A stretch of DNA of 64,000 bases from Ariolimax columbianus (GCA_036924085.1 JAVGWX010000007.1:76198448-76262447); one strand, 5' to 3'; positions 10,401 through 20,256 are shown, counted from the first letter of the stretch. The notes: generated by a model not told the origin, from the letters alone. Numbers and translations are program-made.

Positions 10401-11099
10401 CAACTGGAAAATATTCAAGCAATTCCAGAGCGGAGGCAGAGGCACTGAAGGCTGCAGTAAAAGCAATGCTGACGGACGAAAGCAATGAAAGCCATATAGT
10501 CCTGTTTACAGATGTCCTGTCCGTAGTTACAGCACTAACAAACCAGAAAAATACTGAACTTAATGATTTAAGAGCAGTACTCTGCCAACTATGCCAGCAG
10601 TCCGCACCAAAAAGAGAGTAGTGGTACAGTGGGTTCCATCCCACTGTAACATCCAAGGCAACGAGGAGGCAGACAGACTGGCAAAAGAAGGTGCAAGACT
10701 ACCACAACCAGATTATAGTGTGACATACGAAGAGCCCAAAAGGTTTATTAGGGCCAGATACATGGCCAAATGGGAAACAGAACATACTGGCTACACAAAA
10801 AATGATGCCTATTACCAGTTGAACAGAAGAGAGCAAGTTGTGGTCTTCAGACTCCGCACAGGCCACAACAGACTGAGGTACCACCTATTCAATAAACTGA
10901 AGATATGTGGCACTGTGAATGCACCTGTGGTACAGGGAAAATGACCGCTGAACATCTGCTGCAAAATTGTCTGATATAGGAGGACCAGAGAAAGCACATG
11001 TGGCCATCACCAGTGGCAACACTAGACAAGCTCTATGGCAGTGTCTACAGCCTCAGAATGATAGCTGGTTTCTTCGAACAAATACAAGTTGACGTCTGA
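7418..11099 (+). pseudogene. Family J ORF2: EN-RT-RNase H polyprotein, broken
   Basis: EN: LQWNAEG (catalytic Asn), ACIQETHL (Glu), FGDFNSHSERWG (7,854 on) and GSDHRP (about 8,085), with shifts and stops between 7,844 and 8,170. RT: SPGKDGVTNVML, GYRPINLLSC, QQAGLRQRRSTEDH, VWVDLEKAFDKVW and EQGVPQGG. The FADDLAM catalytic block is in another frame because 8 bases are missing near 9,366 relative to 62,920-62,940, and it is followed by TGA (9,455-9,457) in place of Trp. About 20 bases are also lost near 9,656. RNase H: HAYTDGSVTN, SRAEAEALKAAV, LFTDVLSVV, then a 2-base insertion near 10,615 before VPSHCNIQGNEEADRLAKEG. An in-frame TAG lies at 8,567-8,569. The natural stop is at 11,097-11,099. 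Confidence 0.85.
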
Positions 11100-11120
11100 C
11101 AGCGTACGAAGAAGAAGAAG

Positions 11121-11799
11121 ATATCTGAAGGGAGGAAGTAGCAGTACCTGGTACCAAGTATCCACCTATATACGTAGACAGATCTGCAGCTGAGCAGAGT
11201 AGGGCACTCACTTGTTCTGGCAGTTGAAAACTGCAGTAAAGTCAGATGCCATAACTCCCTCATGTGAATACGGAAAGCAAAGAGAAAGCATTACATTATT
11301 TTTTTCCAACAACGAGTTTAACAACATGCCAAAGATCTTGAACTGTTCCGGCTAAAAAGGGACCGTAGAAGATTGCGTGCGCATAATGAGTTAAGACAAG
11401 AGTAGTCAAGAGGTCATTGAAGAGCTACATGTAAGAGTAGTCAGAGTGAGATGAAGTATACGGATAAGACTATGTAAGAGTGAGACTGTCAGAGTGAGAT
11501 GAAGTATATGGATCAAGACTACAGCTCATGTCTGTGGTTGTGACCATTGGAAACAGACTGTGTCAAAGCACGCATTCGAGGTGTGGAGTGATGCTGGAGT
11601 CGCTCATTGTACTACAGCTCAGAAGACCCTTGTCTACCTTTTCAAGTAAGCTTCAAGATGTTAGGAGAACCACTGTAATCCGTCAACAAAGAAACGTCGT
11701 TAAAAGTTTAACTAAAGTACTAGTGACTTCCAGAACTACTATAACAGCAACACCAACAACAGGAAGTAATTCAGCGAAATGTTTATCTAAATATTTCAA
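11121..11799. other. No clear gene; start of an open frame
   Basis: A direct repeat (GTCAGAGTGAGATGAAGTAT at about 11,438 and 11,488) is the only structure seen in the first part. The frame opened at 11,528 has no recognisable motif before about 11,800, where it becomes LINE endonuclease. This part might be LINE 5' leader. Confidence 0.45.
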
Positions 11800-12390
11800 C
11801 ATGGAACGTCAGCATAATAAAGATATTGAGAAAGTTGGAAAACACAACAGTGAAATGATTAAACTAAATATAAACATCCTCCTCGGATTAAGTGAAATCA
11901 AATTGAGGAATGAAGCGAATACCAAAGCCAAGTATATACCTAAGAAAAGGAACAAAGAGGCTTGGCGTTTGTACTGAACAGACCACACAGCACTAACAGA
12001 AATACAGATTTACAACCACAGAATTATTACTATAAGATTGGGTCGCCAATGTAGACACTGTCCTTAAACATTCTTGAATGTCCACTACCACACATGGTGA
12101 TGAGGATGTGAAAGAGAATGCCAACCTTTTAGGAGAAATCATAAGATCAACTAAAGTAGCTGATAATGTTATTATAACGTTAGGCTGGAATCTGACATTT
12201 GGGGGATGCTAGGATGAAGGCATAAAAGAGAAAAGTGGACTAAGGACAAGAAATGTTAGAGGACAAGGATTGGTGGAATTTTTGCAAACAAGGAAAATAT
12301 ACAATAACGTACACTTGACATCAAGTTAGCAAAAGAAGATGGTATTACATGGACTAGTCCAAGAAATCTGAAAATAGATATATTAGATTT

Positions 12391-12774
12391 TTAGTTCTTC
12401 GTCGACCTGTACTTATACAGAGGCATAGGCCCTTGCGCAGGTGCTATCTCTGGTATGAGCTTGATATAGTCGGGAGGATGGTGTTCTGCTTAGCGAGCTA
12501 GGCTCGAGCAGCTTAATACTCTGCTGTGTTGGGACAGGCTGGTTAACCGATGTGCGAGTCTATATTAATAGACTCAAACACTAGAGCAAAGTAGACCTAC
12601 AGCCTGTTAGGCGTCATATATGCTGCTCTTAACAAACCACATAACCATGGTCGGTGTTATGCCATGTCACACAGTTAGTCGCCTCTTACGACATGCTCTT
12701 TGTGTCAGGCAGTGGTGTTATTCTTGTCTCTATCATACACAAAGACTCAAATTAACCACTCGGCAATCAATTAG
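12391..12774 (-). mobile_element. SINE-like repeat S3, copy 1, nested in a LINE
   Basis: It aligns over its length with 32,252-32,612 (GTTCTTCGTCGACCTGTACTT, GGCTCGAGCAGCTTAATACT, AGCAAAGTAGACC, GCCTGTTAGGCG, CACACAGTTAGTC, CATACACAAAGA). ATTAGATTT occurs on both sides (12,382-12,390 and 12,775-12,783), a plausible 9-bp TSD. The orientation is inferred from the segment near 12,585-12,650, which is shared in reverse complement with SINE S2. The terminal motif on that strand is GTCGACGAAGAAC. No clear tRNA promoter boxes were seen. Confidence 0.7.
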
Positions 12775-12812
12775 ATTAGATTTCGGAATCAAGTGGAATA
12801 TTCATCTCTTAT

Positions 12813-12905
12813 CCTTAACTTAACTGTACGTCTTTATACTGGTTTAGAAGACCCTGCAGAGTCTGTTTACAACCAGTTACATTTACATCACCTTGCTCTA
12901 CAACT
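12813..12905 (-). mobile_element. CR1-like LINE, 3' terminal scrap
   Basis: The reverse complement matches the last 85 bases of the element ending at 4,220: AGAGCAAGGTGATGTAAATG, TAACTGGTTGTA, TCTTCTAAACCAGTATAAAG, followed by TTAAG-like tail units. It is extremely 5'-truncated and contains no coding sequence. It sits inside the R4 LINE relic next to S3. Confidence 0.85.
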
Positions 12906-13679
12906 GATATTGATATCCTGATACTGACTACAACCGACTAACGATTGGAAAACGTTTCGGAAGCAATTAAAAAACCTAAGTGGAACATCTTATCTCCAAT
13001 CAAAGGTAGAAGAACGAAACAACAGCATGTCGCCCAGGACACAGAACAGCAGTGGAAATATATACAAATGGCTATAACCGGAGCAGCTAATGGAAGAATA
13101 TGAAAACAGAAGGAAAACAGGAAAGTGGATGGCAAAAGAAATACTTAGTAGGAAGGAAGAAGGACGACAGTGACAGATACACAAATAGTAAACATGGGAG
13201 GTCCATGTGTAGGAAAATAAGGAATGAACTAGATAGCCGACATGGATAAATGATATACCTATCACACCCATTGACCACATCAAAGAAGCAAGAAAAACAG
13301 TGCAATAATTACCTTTTTATCAAGTGAACACTATTTAGTTATACGGAATATCGTCTATAGATCCCACACCATTGATTATCCTAATACCAAAAAACCTGTA
13401 TTGTAACCAATATCTTCCGATAAGCATAATATTACACGCTTCGATAATTCTACTGGAAATAATGAATAGAAGAATTGATAACAAGGTATAATCTGTGCTT
13501 AATGAAAATGTGTTTCGGTTCCGAAAGTTTAGAGGACTAAAGATACAGTTGAAACACTAAGATTACTTGCAGAGAGAATGATTGAATTGGGTAGAGCTCT
13601 CTTTATCTGTCTTTTTACTATGAAAAACATGTTTGACAGGGCGTGTGGAACAAACTTTTTCCTATTTTGGAACAATTTA

Positions 13680-14300
13680 GGATGGATCATCATCATGTAG
13701 CATGATCTTGGCAGAACGTCGGTCTCATCACAGCCGTTCTATAGGAATATCGATCAGCAGTCAGTCTACCCGCCTGCTCCATGTTCGTGTTTAGGGTGTC
13801 CTTGATGTCTTGTGTTCATTTACGTCTTGGTCGGCCTCTGCCTCGTCTTCCTCCTGGAACAATGCCCTCCAGAACTTCTTTTCCTAGTCCGTCATGGCGC
13901 TAGATGTGGCTGAAAAACCTCAAGTTTCCGAGACATAATATGGTTTATAAGCCAATTCTCTTTCTATTTGTTTTTTTCTTTACTTAATGTATTTTAAGGA
14001 TTCTCCTGTAGCATTTTGTCTCGTAAGCCCTGATCCTCTTTCTTAATATTTGTGTGATGGTCCATGTCTCGCACCCGTACATTGCCATCGGAAATACGCA
14101 TGTTCTTAGGATCTTCAATTGTAATTCTTTGTTGGTATTGTGCCATACGTGTGCATACTATTCAGTTTCTGCATTGGTATGGACAATCTTCTTCTTATTT
14201 CCCTTGCACAGTCCCCATCGTTTGTTATCAAAGAGCCAAAATATTCAAAGTAATCCATTGGTTAATTTCTTCATTACCAATAGTGCTCTTGGCTTGGGGT
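13680..14300 (-). mobile_element. RTE-type LINE 3' part (R2-related)
   Basis: On the minus strand, in order: a block with EEINQW-like sequence and EYFGSLIT-like traces (14,290-14,130, broken), LQLKILRTCVFPMAMYGCET, WTITQILRKRIRAYETKCYR, RILKIH, a block with stops, then GLGKEVLEGIVPGGRRGRGR, PRRK, TQDIKDTLNTNMEQAGRLTA and a 3' end CATGATGATGATG near 13,685. This is the standard order of the RTE ORF2 C-terminus. Stops and shifts abound. It abuts the plus-strand R4 relic tail-first, so it is probably a nested insertion. Confidence 0.75.
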
Positions 14301-14319
14301 CTGTATTTTGGGTGAAAAG

Positions 14320-15329
14320 AGCACAACATAAACTAATACAGAATTTATGTGAAAAACAAAAGGCGAATTTAGCGGTCAAGGAGAAGAGAACAAGCCCAAT
14401 CGCAATCAGAAATGAAGTAAGGCATGATGTTTATTATTACTAAGCCTAATGCTTAGTCTGAGGTGATAATGAAAGAAGTTAGTAGAAAAGGCCACATGGG
14501 TGTTGAATATGTGCCATAGGGGTTGGGTGAGGGGGGGGGGGGTGTAGCGAGACTTGGGCTGGACGTCTGCTCGTTAAAGGAAAGTCAAGCGTCTGTTATA
14601 GCATCTCCTTTCCAGGTGTAGAGATCGCCGTTGGATTCACTGTTCTGCTTGTCGGGCAGGAGTTTCCATGACAATGGCCTCTTCTACATTAGTGTGACCC
14701 CAGCAGCACCTTCATGAGGGGCCTCCTGTTTCTTACAGAGCCTGCTGTAGGGCACGACCGAGTAATCGGTTTTATCACTGAGCGGACAGATTGGGTTCAT
14801 TAGTGTTAGTTATTTAAGAGAAGGCAAATTCTAAACCCGGGTAGACGAAGCTCGTTAGCCTGCCTGTTCAGGCAGTTCGCTTAGCCGAGGGGGGGGTGGG
14901 GAAGGGGGGCTCTTCTTTTAAACCCACAAGTGCTAGGAAGTGCTGGCTAGTCCTGGGACGACGAGAGTATCATGGTATGTCTCGAGTAACTTGCCTCTAC
15001 GGGTAACGACTCCACTACCTTGTGGAACCTCAGGAGAGGTTAGTAATATGGGAGTAAACCCAGACAGAAAATCCGGAGTGGTAGTACCCAAGACGAATGG
15101 TTTCTAAATTGCGAACACATTCCAGCAACTTATACAACTAAGCTGGCGCCAAATTGCCATGCTTTGCATTCCTTTGGATTACATAAGTGATTCCGAGAGG
15201 AGGATCCTGCAGTTTGAGCAGCCCAGGGTCTCCATATTCAGCGCCCAGTATTGCGCCCTGGAGAGGCTGCTCACATGGCGTCACGTGCATGATCCACAGA
15301 GACTGAGACGCCTAAGATGATGGTGTGCC
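14320..15329. other. No gene seen, about 1 kb
   Basis: The stretch holds a run of 12 G at 14,531-14,542, a shorter G-run near 14,890 and no recognisable protein. GC is higher than in the neighbours. It splits two halves of the R4 relic, so it could be an unrecognised nested element, but no second copy was found in the window. Confidence 0.4.
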
Positions 15330-16030
15330 ATCAAATTTGCGAATGACCAAGCAATCATAGAACGAACAGAGAGTGCGTTACAAAGATTATTCATCAAGAT
15401 CAATTATACAGCCAAAGCATTTTGTATGAAGATTGATGGTAGTAAAACAAAACCGATTGTAATAGAGAGCAAACTCAACAAATAAATTCAATCATCATAG
15501 AAGGGCAGACCATAGAACAAGTGGGGCGGTTGTATTATTTGGTCCAAAGTATTGCAGAGAATGCCTGTAGGGAAGTTAGAATAAGAACTATGACAGCAAA
15601 ATAAGGCATTCCGAGAGAAACAAAAACTTCTTACACATATCATCAATAATCACCACACATATACAGCCCCTGACCTGTACTCCCCTAAAACATGAACTCT
15701 AAACAAAAAGAATGAAAAGACCTTAGATTGGTTTGAAATGTGGGGATATCATAAAAATGCAGGAAGAGAGAAAGATCAAACGAGCAAGTGCTTCACTATA
15801 TACAAGCACATGACGACTAATTAAAAATATACAAAAAAGGAACATTATCTTGGCTTGGCCACAGTTTGAGACATGAATGCATATTATCTAAAGTACTGGA
15901 AGGCGACATTCAGGGAAAAAGAAGAAGTCCAAGAATCAATTGCATCACAAAGGCACACAATAACATCATGTGCAAACATATGTTGAACTGAGATCTGCTA
16001 AAACAAGAGGGCGTGCCATGATCAGAGGAC
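15330..16030 (+). mobile_element. RTE-type LINE relic (R4), end of RT and C-terminus
   Basis: FANDQAIIERTESALQRLF corresponds to the RT catalytic block (FADDQAII with the first Asp changed to Asn), followed by KAFCMKIDGSKTKPIVIE. Traces of IIEGQTIEQVGR.YYL come next, and further on GTLSWLGHSLRHECILSKVL, EGDIQGKRRSPR and a degraded tail domain. There are several stops and frame changes. The family style fits the EN/RT part at 11.8-13.7 kb, and the missing middle of RT would have been lost or displaced. Confidence 0.65.
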
Positions 16031-16049
16031 TTACACACTAGTCTTGGAA

Positions 16050-16534
16050 CCTACTAACATGTCATGATGACTAATATTACACAACCATCGCTTAGGATAA
16101 TGTTGCACATTAATGTTACACAACCATCGCTTAGGATAATGTTGAGCAATAATATTACACAACCATCTCTTAGGATAATGTTGAGCAATAATGTTACACA
16201 ACCATCGCTTAGGATAAAGTTGAACAATAATATTACACAACCATCGCTTACAATGATGTTGAACACTAATATTACACAATCGTCAGTCAGTATACTAGTC
16301 TATACTGATATCACACAATCATCGCTTTGGTATACATTATATGCTAATACTACACAATCATCACTCAGTATATTAATTTATACTCATTGTACACAATCAT
16401 CTCTCAGTATAGTATATACTAATTTTACCCAGTCATTACTTAGTATACTATTACATATTAGCAGTACGCAATCAAGACCCTCGATATTATAGTATATTAA
16501 TAGTATACAATCATGACGCATGATAACATTCTGT
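16050..16534. repeat. 39-bp minisatellite, array 2, left part
   Basis: Units have the pattern TTGAGCAATAATATTACACA plus ACCATCGCTTAGGATAATG, total 39 bp. The first six are well conserved; units to the right drift. The pattern (ACTAATATTACACAATCATC) is clearly related to array 1 at 6.85-7.16 kb. Open frames on both strands follow from the multiple-of-three period. The array is split by a LINE insertion at 16,548. Confidence 0.9.
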
Positions 16535-16547
16535 AATATTATTGCAC

Positions 16548-16835
16548 CAATCTCGAAGTTCAACCCTTGCAGACATAGTGGAGCAATCCGAACTACAGTG
16601 GTTTGGCCATGTCTGTAGAATGGAAGAAGATCGGATACCAAAGCGGTCATGGGAGATAACAAGTCAAGGACGCAGACCTCGAGGACGTCCCAAAGTACGT
16701 TGGGAAGACAACATACGACAGTCCCTAAGTGATAGAGGGCTGGATTGGAAAGAGGCCAGGCAAAAGACGGCGGATAGAGCAGTGTGGCGTTCTCTACACC
16801 TCACGGTAGAAGAGGAGCGACTAAGTAAGTAAGTG
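16548..16835 (+). mobile_element. LINE 3' end (R5) inserted in the 39-bp array, with TSD
   Basis: The insert is flanked by perfect copies of AATATTATTGCAC (16,535-16,547 and 16,836-16,848). It encodes an intact C-terminal stretch: LADIVEQSELQWFGHVCRME, EDRIPKRSWE, GRRPRGRPKVRWEDNIRQSL, DRGLDWKEARQKTADRAVWR and a stop within a TAAG-type tail (CTAAGTAAGTAAGTG). The W-F-G-H-V and GRPxxRW motifs are standard for the end of LINE ORF2. Extreme 5' truncation plus an intact frame and a perfect TSD indicate a young insertion by target-primed reverse transcription. Confidence 0.92.
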
Positions 16836-16848
16836 AATATTATTGCAC

Positions 16849-17095
16849 ACTAATTCAGGATAATATAATATATACTAATATTACACAATCATCACTCATG
16901 ATAATATTCTATACTAGTTTGCCATAATCGTGACTGGGATAATATTTTAAACTGATATTACATAATCGTGACAGCATAATAGTATTCTATACTTAGTATT
17001 AGACAAACATCACTCATGATAATCTTGTGTACTGATATTACATAATCATCACTCAAAACTAGGCTCTAGTATGATGTTGCATACCATTAGGCAAT
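16849..17095. repeat. 39-bp minisatellite, array 2, right part
   Basis: Diverged units continue after the LINE insertion: ACTAATATTACACAATCATC near 16,875, CTGATATTACATAATCGTG near 16,945, and CTGATATTACATAATCATC near 17,030. The spacing is close to 39 bp but irregular. Confidence 0.75.
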
Positions 17096-17139
17096 TAGAC
17101 GAAGCAATACTTGGATACCCACATCAGTTCTAATAGAAG

Positions 17140-17575
17140 ATGCGCTTGTGAAATCAGATCAGGTCAGGACATCCCGTAATTGGTGAGGTCGTTGGGGCAC
17201 ACACGAAGACATCTTCACAACCCCACGCCACCCTTCTCTGTCAGCGGCCGCTGCCTGTGCATCTTCTGGTCGGAGATTGGTCCATTATTTTATCTTGTCA
17301 TCCCACCTCTTATTTGACCGGCCTCTTCGTCGTCTCCCTTGCACCTTTCCGTAGAGAATCGTATTTGCCAGACCATTTGATCTCGATATGTGACCGTACC
17401 AAGCGAGTTTTCTTCTTTTGAAAGTTGCCTAAAGGTCTTCAAAAAGCCCTATTGCTATTGTAATTATATCTCGTATTTCCTCATTTGTAACTCGATCTTT
17501 GTACGTGACGTTTAAAAGTCTTCGGAAACATCTCATCTCCAAGGCCTGTATCCGTCGCTAAAGGTCAGTTCTAAC
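17140..17575 (-). mobile_element. RTE-type LINE 3' end (R1 family)
   Basis: The sequence matches 58,037-58,450 at high identity: CATCCCGTAA, CTTCTGGTCGGAGA, ATGTGACCGTACCAAGCGAG, CTCGATCTTTGTACGTGACG, TTTAAAAGTCTTCGGAAACA and TCTCATCTCCAAGGCCTGTA. On the minus strand it encodes the ORF2 C-terminus (LEMRCFRRLLNVTYKDRVTN, then KLAWYGHI-like and GRGRP blocks). It has small indels relative to the 58 kb copy and is 5'-truncated at about 17,575, where another LINE begins. Confidence 0.85.
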
Positions 17576-17589
17576 TGTCATGAAATCTA

Positions 17590-17705
17590 GCTTGTGAAAT
17601 AAAGAACGAAATAGCAAAGGCAAAATTAGTCTTCAAAAGCATGAAGGAAATATTGTGCAAGAAAATCCATATCACTGAATTTAAAGAAGAGAGTTTTCGA
17701 ATGCG
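17590..17705 (+). mobile_element. LINE relic R6, first piece
   Basis: The frame reads CEIKNEIAKAKLVFKSMKEI, LCKKIHI, resembling the block after RT in a LINE ORF2 (EIKRRIAIAKxxFxxMKxIL). The next conserved blocks of the same domain appear after a SINE, at 18,000. The two pieces may be one element split by that SINE. Confidence 0.55.
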
Positions 17706-17788
17706 ACGTAAAATCGGTACCGGTTCTGAGATTCGGCAAGTCATAGACAATCAGCAAGCAAACACAGGGATCATTGGAGGGAGTAGTG

Positions 17789-18003
17789 GGGACGGTGTGG
17801 GATAGTGATTAAGTGACACGGCTCACAACCAGAAGGTGCTAGGTTCGATTCCCATCACAGCACCGACCGTTATCCCGGTGAAGCAAACCCTTAGAAAATG
17901 CAGGAGGAAGCAGACCCTTGCATAAAATGCATGCTGAAGTCGGATGCACTGGACCGACAGGCGCAAAATAAAAACCACAGTGCATCGCACACCGCTTTGG
18001 GGA
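17789..18003 (+). mobile_element. tRNA-derived SINE S1, copy 1
   Basis: The head has tRNA-like promoter boxes: ATAGTGATTAAGTGACACGG (A-box region, 17,802-17,821) and GGTTCGATTCC (B box, 17,842-17,852). The body, GAAGCAAACCCTTAGAAAAT, GCAGGAGGAAGCAGACCCTT and GACCGACAGGCGCAAAATAA, matches 57,000-57,222 in reverse. It ends near TTTGGGGATT. The body contains the GAAGTCGGATGCACTGG core also found in other families. It divides two LINE pieces. Confidence 0.85.
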
Positions 18004-18365
18004 TTAGAGAAATAAGGCGAACAAAACAAAAATTGGAGGCAGCGGAAATGTGGTTTTACAGAAGAATGTTGAAAGTTCCATGGACTCGAAATGAATCGAA
18101 TTACGTGGTTCTTGAGGAAGCACAGACACAAATACAGCTTATGGCAAAAATCAGGATACGTCAATCATTCTTTTTTTCGGAAATGTCATGAGAAAAGGCG
18201 GGTTGAAACACGCAATGACAACGGGATGGATCGCTGGCAAGAGAAACAGATGGCGTCAAAGAGAGAAAAATGGAACGGCTTGAAATCATGGCAGGGGAGA
18301 CGATCAACGGCGAAACTCATGATAAAGGGAAATGGAGGTCTATGATAGCCAACGTCATCCGGCAG
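18004..18365 (+). mobile_element. LINE relic R6, C-terminus
   Basis: KLEAAEMWFYRRMLKVPWTR is followed by LEEAQTQIQLMAKIRIRQSF, then with frame changes by a GKRDRGRQ-like region, LKSWQGRRSTAKLM, MIANVIRQGT and a stop near 18,375. This is a typical RTE-like ORF2 C-terminus with the EMWFYRRML signature. A few frameshifts indicate a dead copy. Its upstream piece probably lies before the SINE at 17,590-17,705. Confidence 0.75.
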
Positions 18366-18609
18366 GGAACTTGATGATGATGGTGATAACTGTCCTATGA
18401 GAAAACATTATTTATTAGTCTTACATTGAGGACTGTCAAAACTGTCTTGCATAACCTGGCTTTACGGTGGTTTAAAATGATATTACTACAGTAAAGTTTT
18501 ACAAGTCAACAATAGGTAGAATGCCTTATTCGTTATATTACAACAAGAAATATGATTGCTAGTGTCAGACATACACTGTCTATCACGACAATGCAGGGAG
18601 GAAGACTGA

Positions 18610-20256
18610 CGTCTGGTCAGGCAAAATATCTTGACCAGACATGTCAGTCAGGGTCAGGCAAAACATCTGGTCAGGCAAAATATATTGACCAGACATGTCA
18701 GTCAGGGTCATGCAAAACATCTGTCAGGCAAAATATAATAACCAGACATCGCAGTCCGGGTCAGGCAAAATATATTGACCAGACATGTCAGTCAGGGTCA
18801 TGCAAAACATCTGTCAGGCAAAATATAATAACCAGACATTGCAGTCCGGGTCAGGCAAAATATATTGACCAGACATGTCAGTCAGGGTCAGGCAAAACAT
18901 CTGGTCAGGCAAAATATATTGACCAGACATGTCAGTCAGGGTCAGGCGAAACATCTGGTCAGGCAAAATATATTGACCAGACATGTCAGTCAGGGTCAGG
19001 CAAAACATCTGGTCAGGCCAAATATATTGACCAGACATGTCAGTCAGGGTCAGGCAAAACATCTGGTCAGGAAAAATATATTGACCAGACATGTCAGTCA
19101 GGGTCAGGCAAAAACATCTGGTCAGACAAAATATATTGACCAGACATGTCAGTCAGGGTCAGGCAAAACATCTGGTCAGGCAAAATATATTGACCAGGCA
19201 TCGCAGTCCGGGTCAGGCAAAATATATTGACCAGACATGTCAGTCAGGGTCAGGCAAAACATCTGGTCAGGCAAAATATATTGACCAGACATGTCAGTCA
19301 GGGTCATGCAAAACATCTGGTCAGGCAAAATATATTGACCAGACATGTCAGTCAGGGTCAGGCAAAATATATTGACCAGACATGTCAGTCAGGATCAGGC
19401 AAAACATCTGGTCAGGCAAAATATATTGACTAGACATGTTAGTCAGGGTCAGGCAAAACATGTGGTCAGGCAAAATATATTGACCAGACATGTCAGTCAG
19501 GGCCAGGCAAAACATCTGGTCAGGCAAAATATATTGACCAGACATGTCAGTCAGTGTCAGGCAAAACATCTGGTCAGGCAAAATATATTGACCAGACATG
19601 TCAGTCAGGGTCATGCAAAACATCTGGTCAGGCAAAATCTATTGACCAGACATGTTAGTCAGGGTCAGGCAAAACATCTGGTCAGGCAAAATATATTGAC
19701 CAGACATATCAGTCAGGGTCATGCAAAACATCTGGTCAGGCAAAATATATTGACCAGACATGTCAGTCAGGGTCAGGCAAAATATATTTACCAGACATGT
19801 CAGTCAGGATCAGGCAAAACATCTGGTTAGGCAAAATATATTGACTAGACATGTCAGTCAGGGTCTGGCAAAACATGTGGTCAGGCAAAATATATTGACC
19901 AGACATGTCAGTCAGGGTCAGGCAAAACATCTGGTCAGGAAAAATATATTGACCAGACATGTCAGTCAGGGTCAGGTAAAACATCTGGTCAGGAAAAATA
20001 TATTGACCAGACATGTCAGTCAGGGTCATGCAAAACATCTGGTCAAGCAAAATATATTGACCAGACATGTCAGTCAGGGTCAGGCAAAACATCTGGTCAG
20101 GCAAAATCTATTGACCAGACATGTTAGTCAGGGTCAGGCAAAACATCTGGTCAGGCAAAATATATTGACCAGACATGTCAGTCAGGGTCATGCAAAACAT
20201 CTGGTCAGGCAAAATATATTGACCAGACAAGTTAGTCAGGGTCAGGCAAAACATAC
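18610..20256. repeat. 54-bp minisatellite, about 30 units
   Basis: The main unit is 54 bp, for example GACCAGACATGTCAGTCAGG followed by GTCAGGCAAAACATCTGGTC and AGGCAAAATATATT. The unit contains an inverted repeat TCTGGTCA / TGACCAGA separated by 12 bases, and nested GTCAG motifs. Shorter units of 36-37 bp occur (for example near 19,350 and 19,766), and a 90-bp higher-order unit is repeated near 18,721 and 18,811. Because 54 is a multiple of three, frames up to 195 aa are open on both strands with an 18-residue period (GQAKHLVRQNILTRHVSQ); these are not called as genes. Confidence 0.95.

Larger units (their letters stand above)
7162..11120 (+). mobile_element. Family J LINE, nearly complete but broken copy
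   Basis: This is the most complete family J element: the end of ORF1 (7,162-7,311), a spacer, ORF2 (about 7,418-11,099) and a tail of CGTACGAAGAAGAAGAAG ending near 11,120. It starts abruptly at the 39-bp array, so the 5' end is truncated. ORF2 contains APE EN, RT and RNase H in that order, followed by the CPCGTGKMTAEHLLQ-type C-terminal cluster, which is damaged here. This order fits Jockey/I-superfamily LINEs. Nonsense changes and frameshifts make it inactive. No convincing TSD was found; only GATAT is common to both flanks. Confidence 0.9.
11800..13675 (+). mobile_element. RTE-type LINE relic (R4), EN and first half of RT, with nested inserts
   Basis: EN motifs: EMIKLNINILLGLSEIK near 11,860 (catalytic Glu), then, after shifts, DEGIKEKSGLRTRNVRGQG and LVEFLQTRK (12,214-12,290) and ITWTSPRNLKIDI (about 12,345-12,385). 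After interruption by a SINE and a CR1 scrap (12,391-12,905), the element resumes with a linker and with RT blocks: MNRRIDNKV, then VETLRLLAERMIELGRALFI and FDRACGTNFFLFWNNLG to 13,675. Many stops and shifts show it is old. It probably continues at 15,330-16,030. Confidence 0.7.

Noticed and set aside
7161..11125. TSD for the large family J copy
   Set aside because: Only GATAT is shared between the flanks, too short in AT-rich sequence to be claimed.
13675..14300. Twin-primed (5'-inverted) LINE at the plus/minus junction near 13,680
   Set aside because: In twin priming the inverted 5' part lies on the far side from the tail. Here the tail side of the minus-strand element abuts the plus-strand part, and the two parts look like different families.
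17789..17862. Possible tRNA gene
   Set aside because: A- and B-box-like sequences are present but the head is fused to a repeated body with a second copy at 57 kb, and no proper cloverleaf is seen. It is a SINE head.
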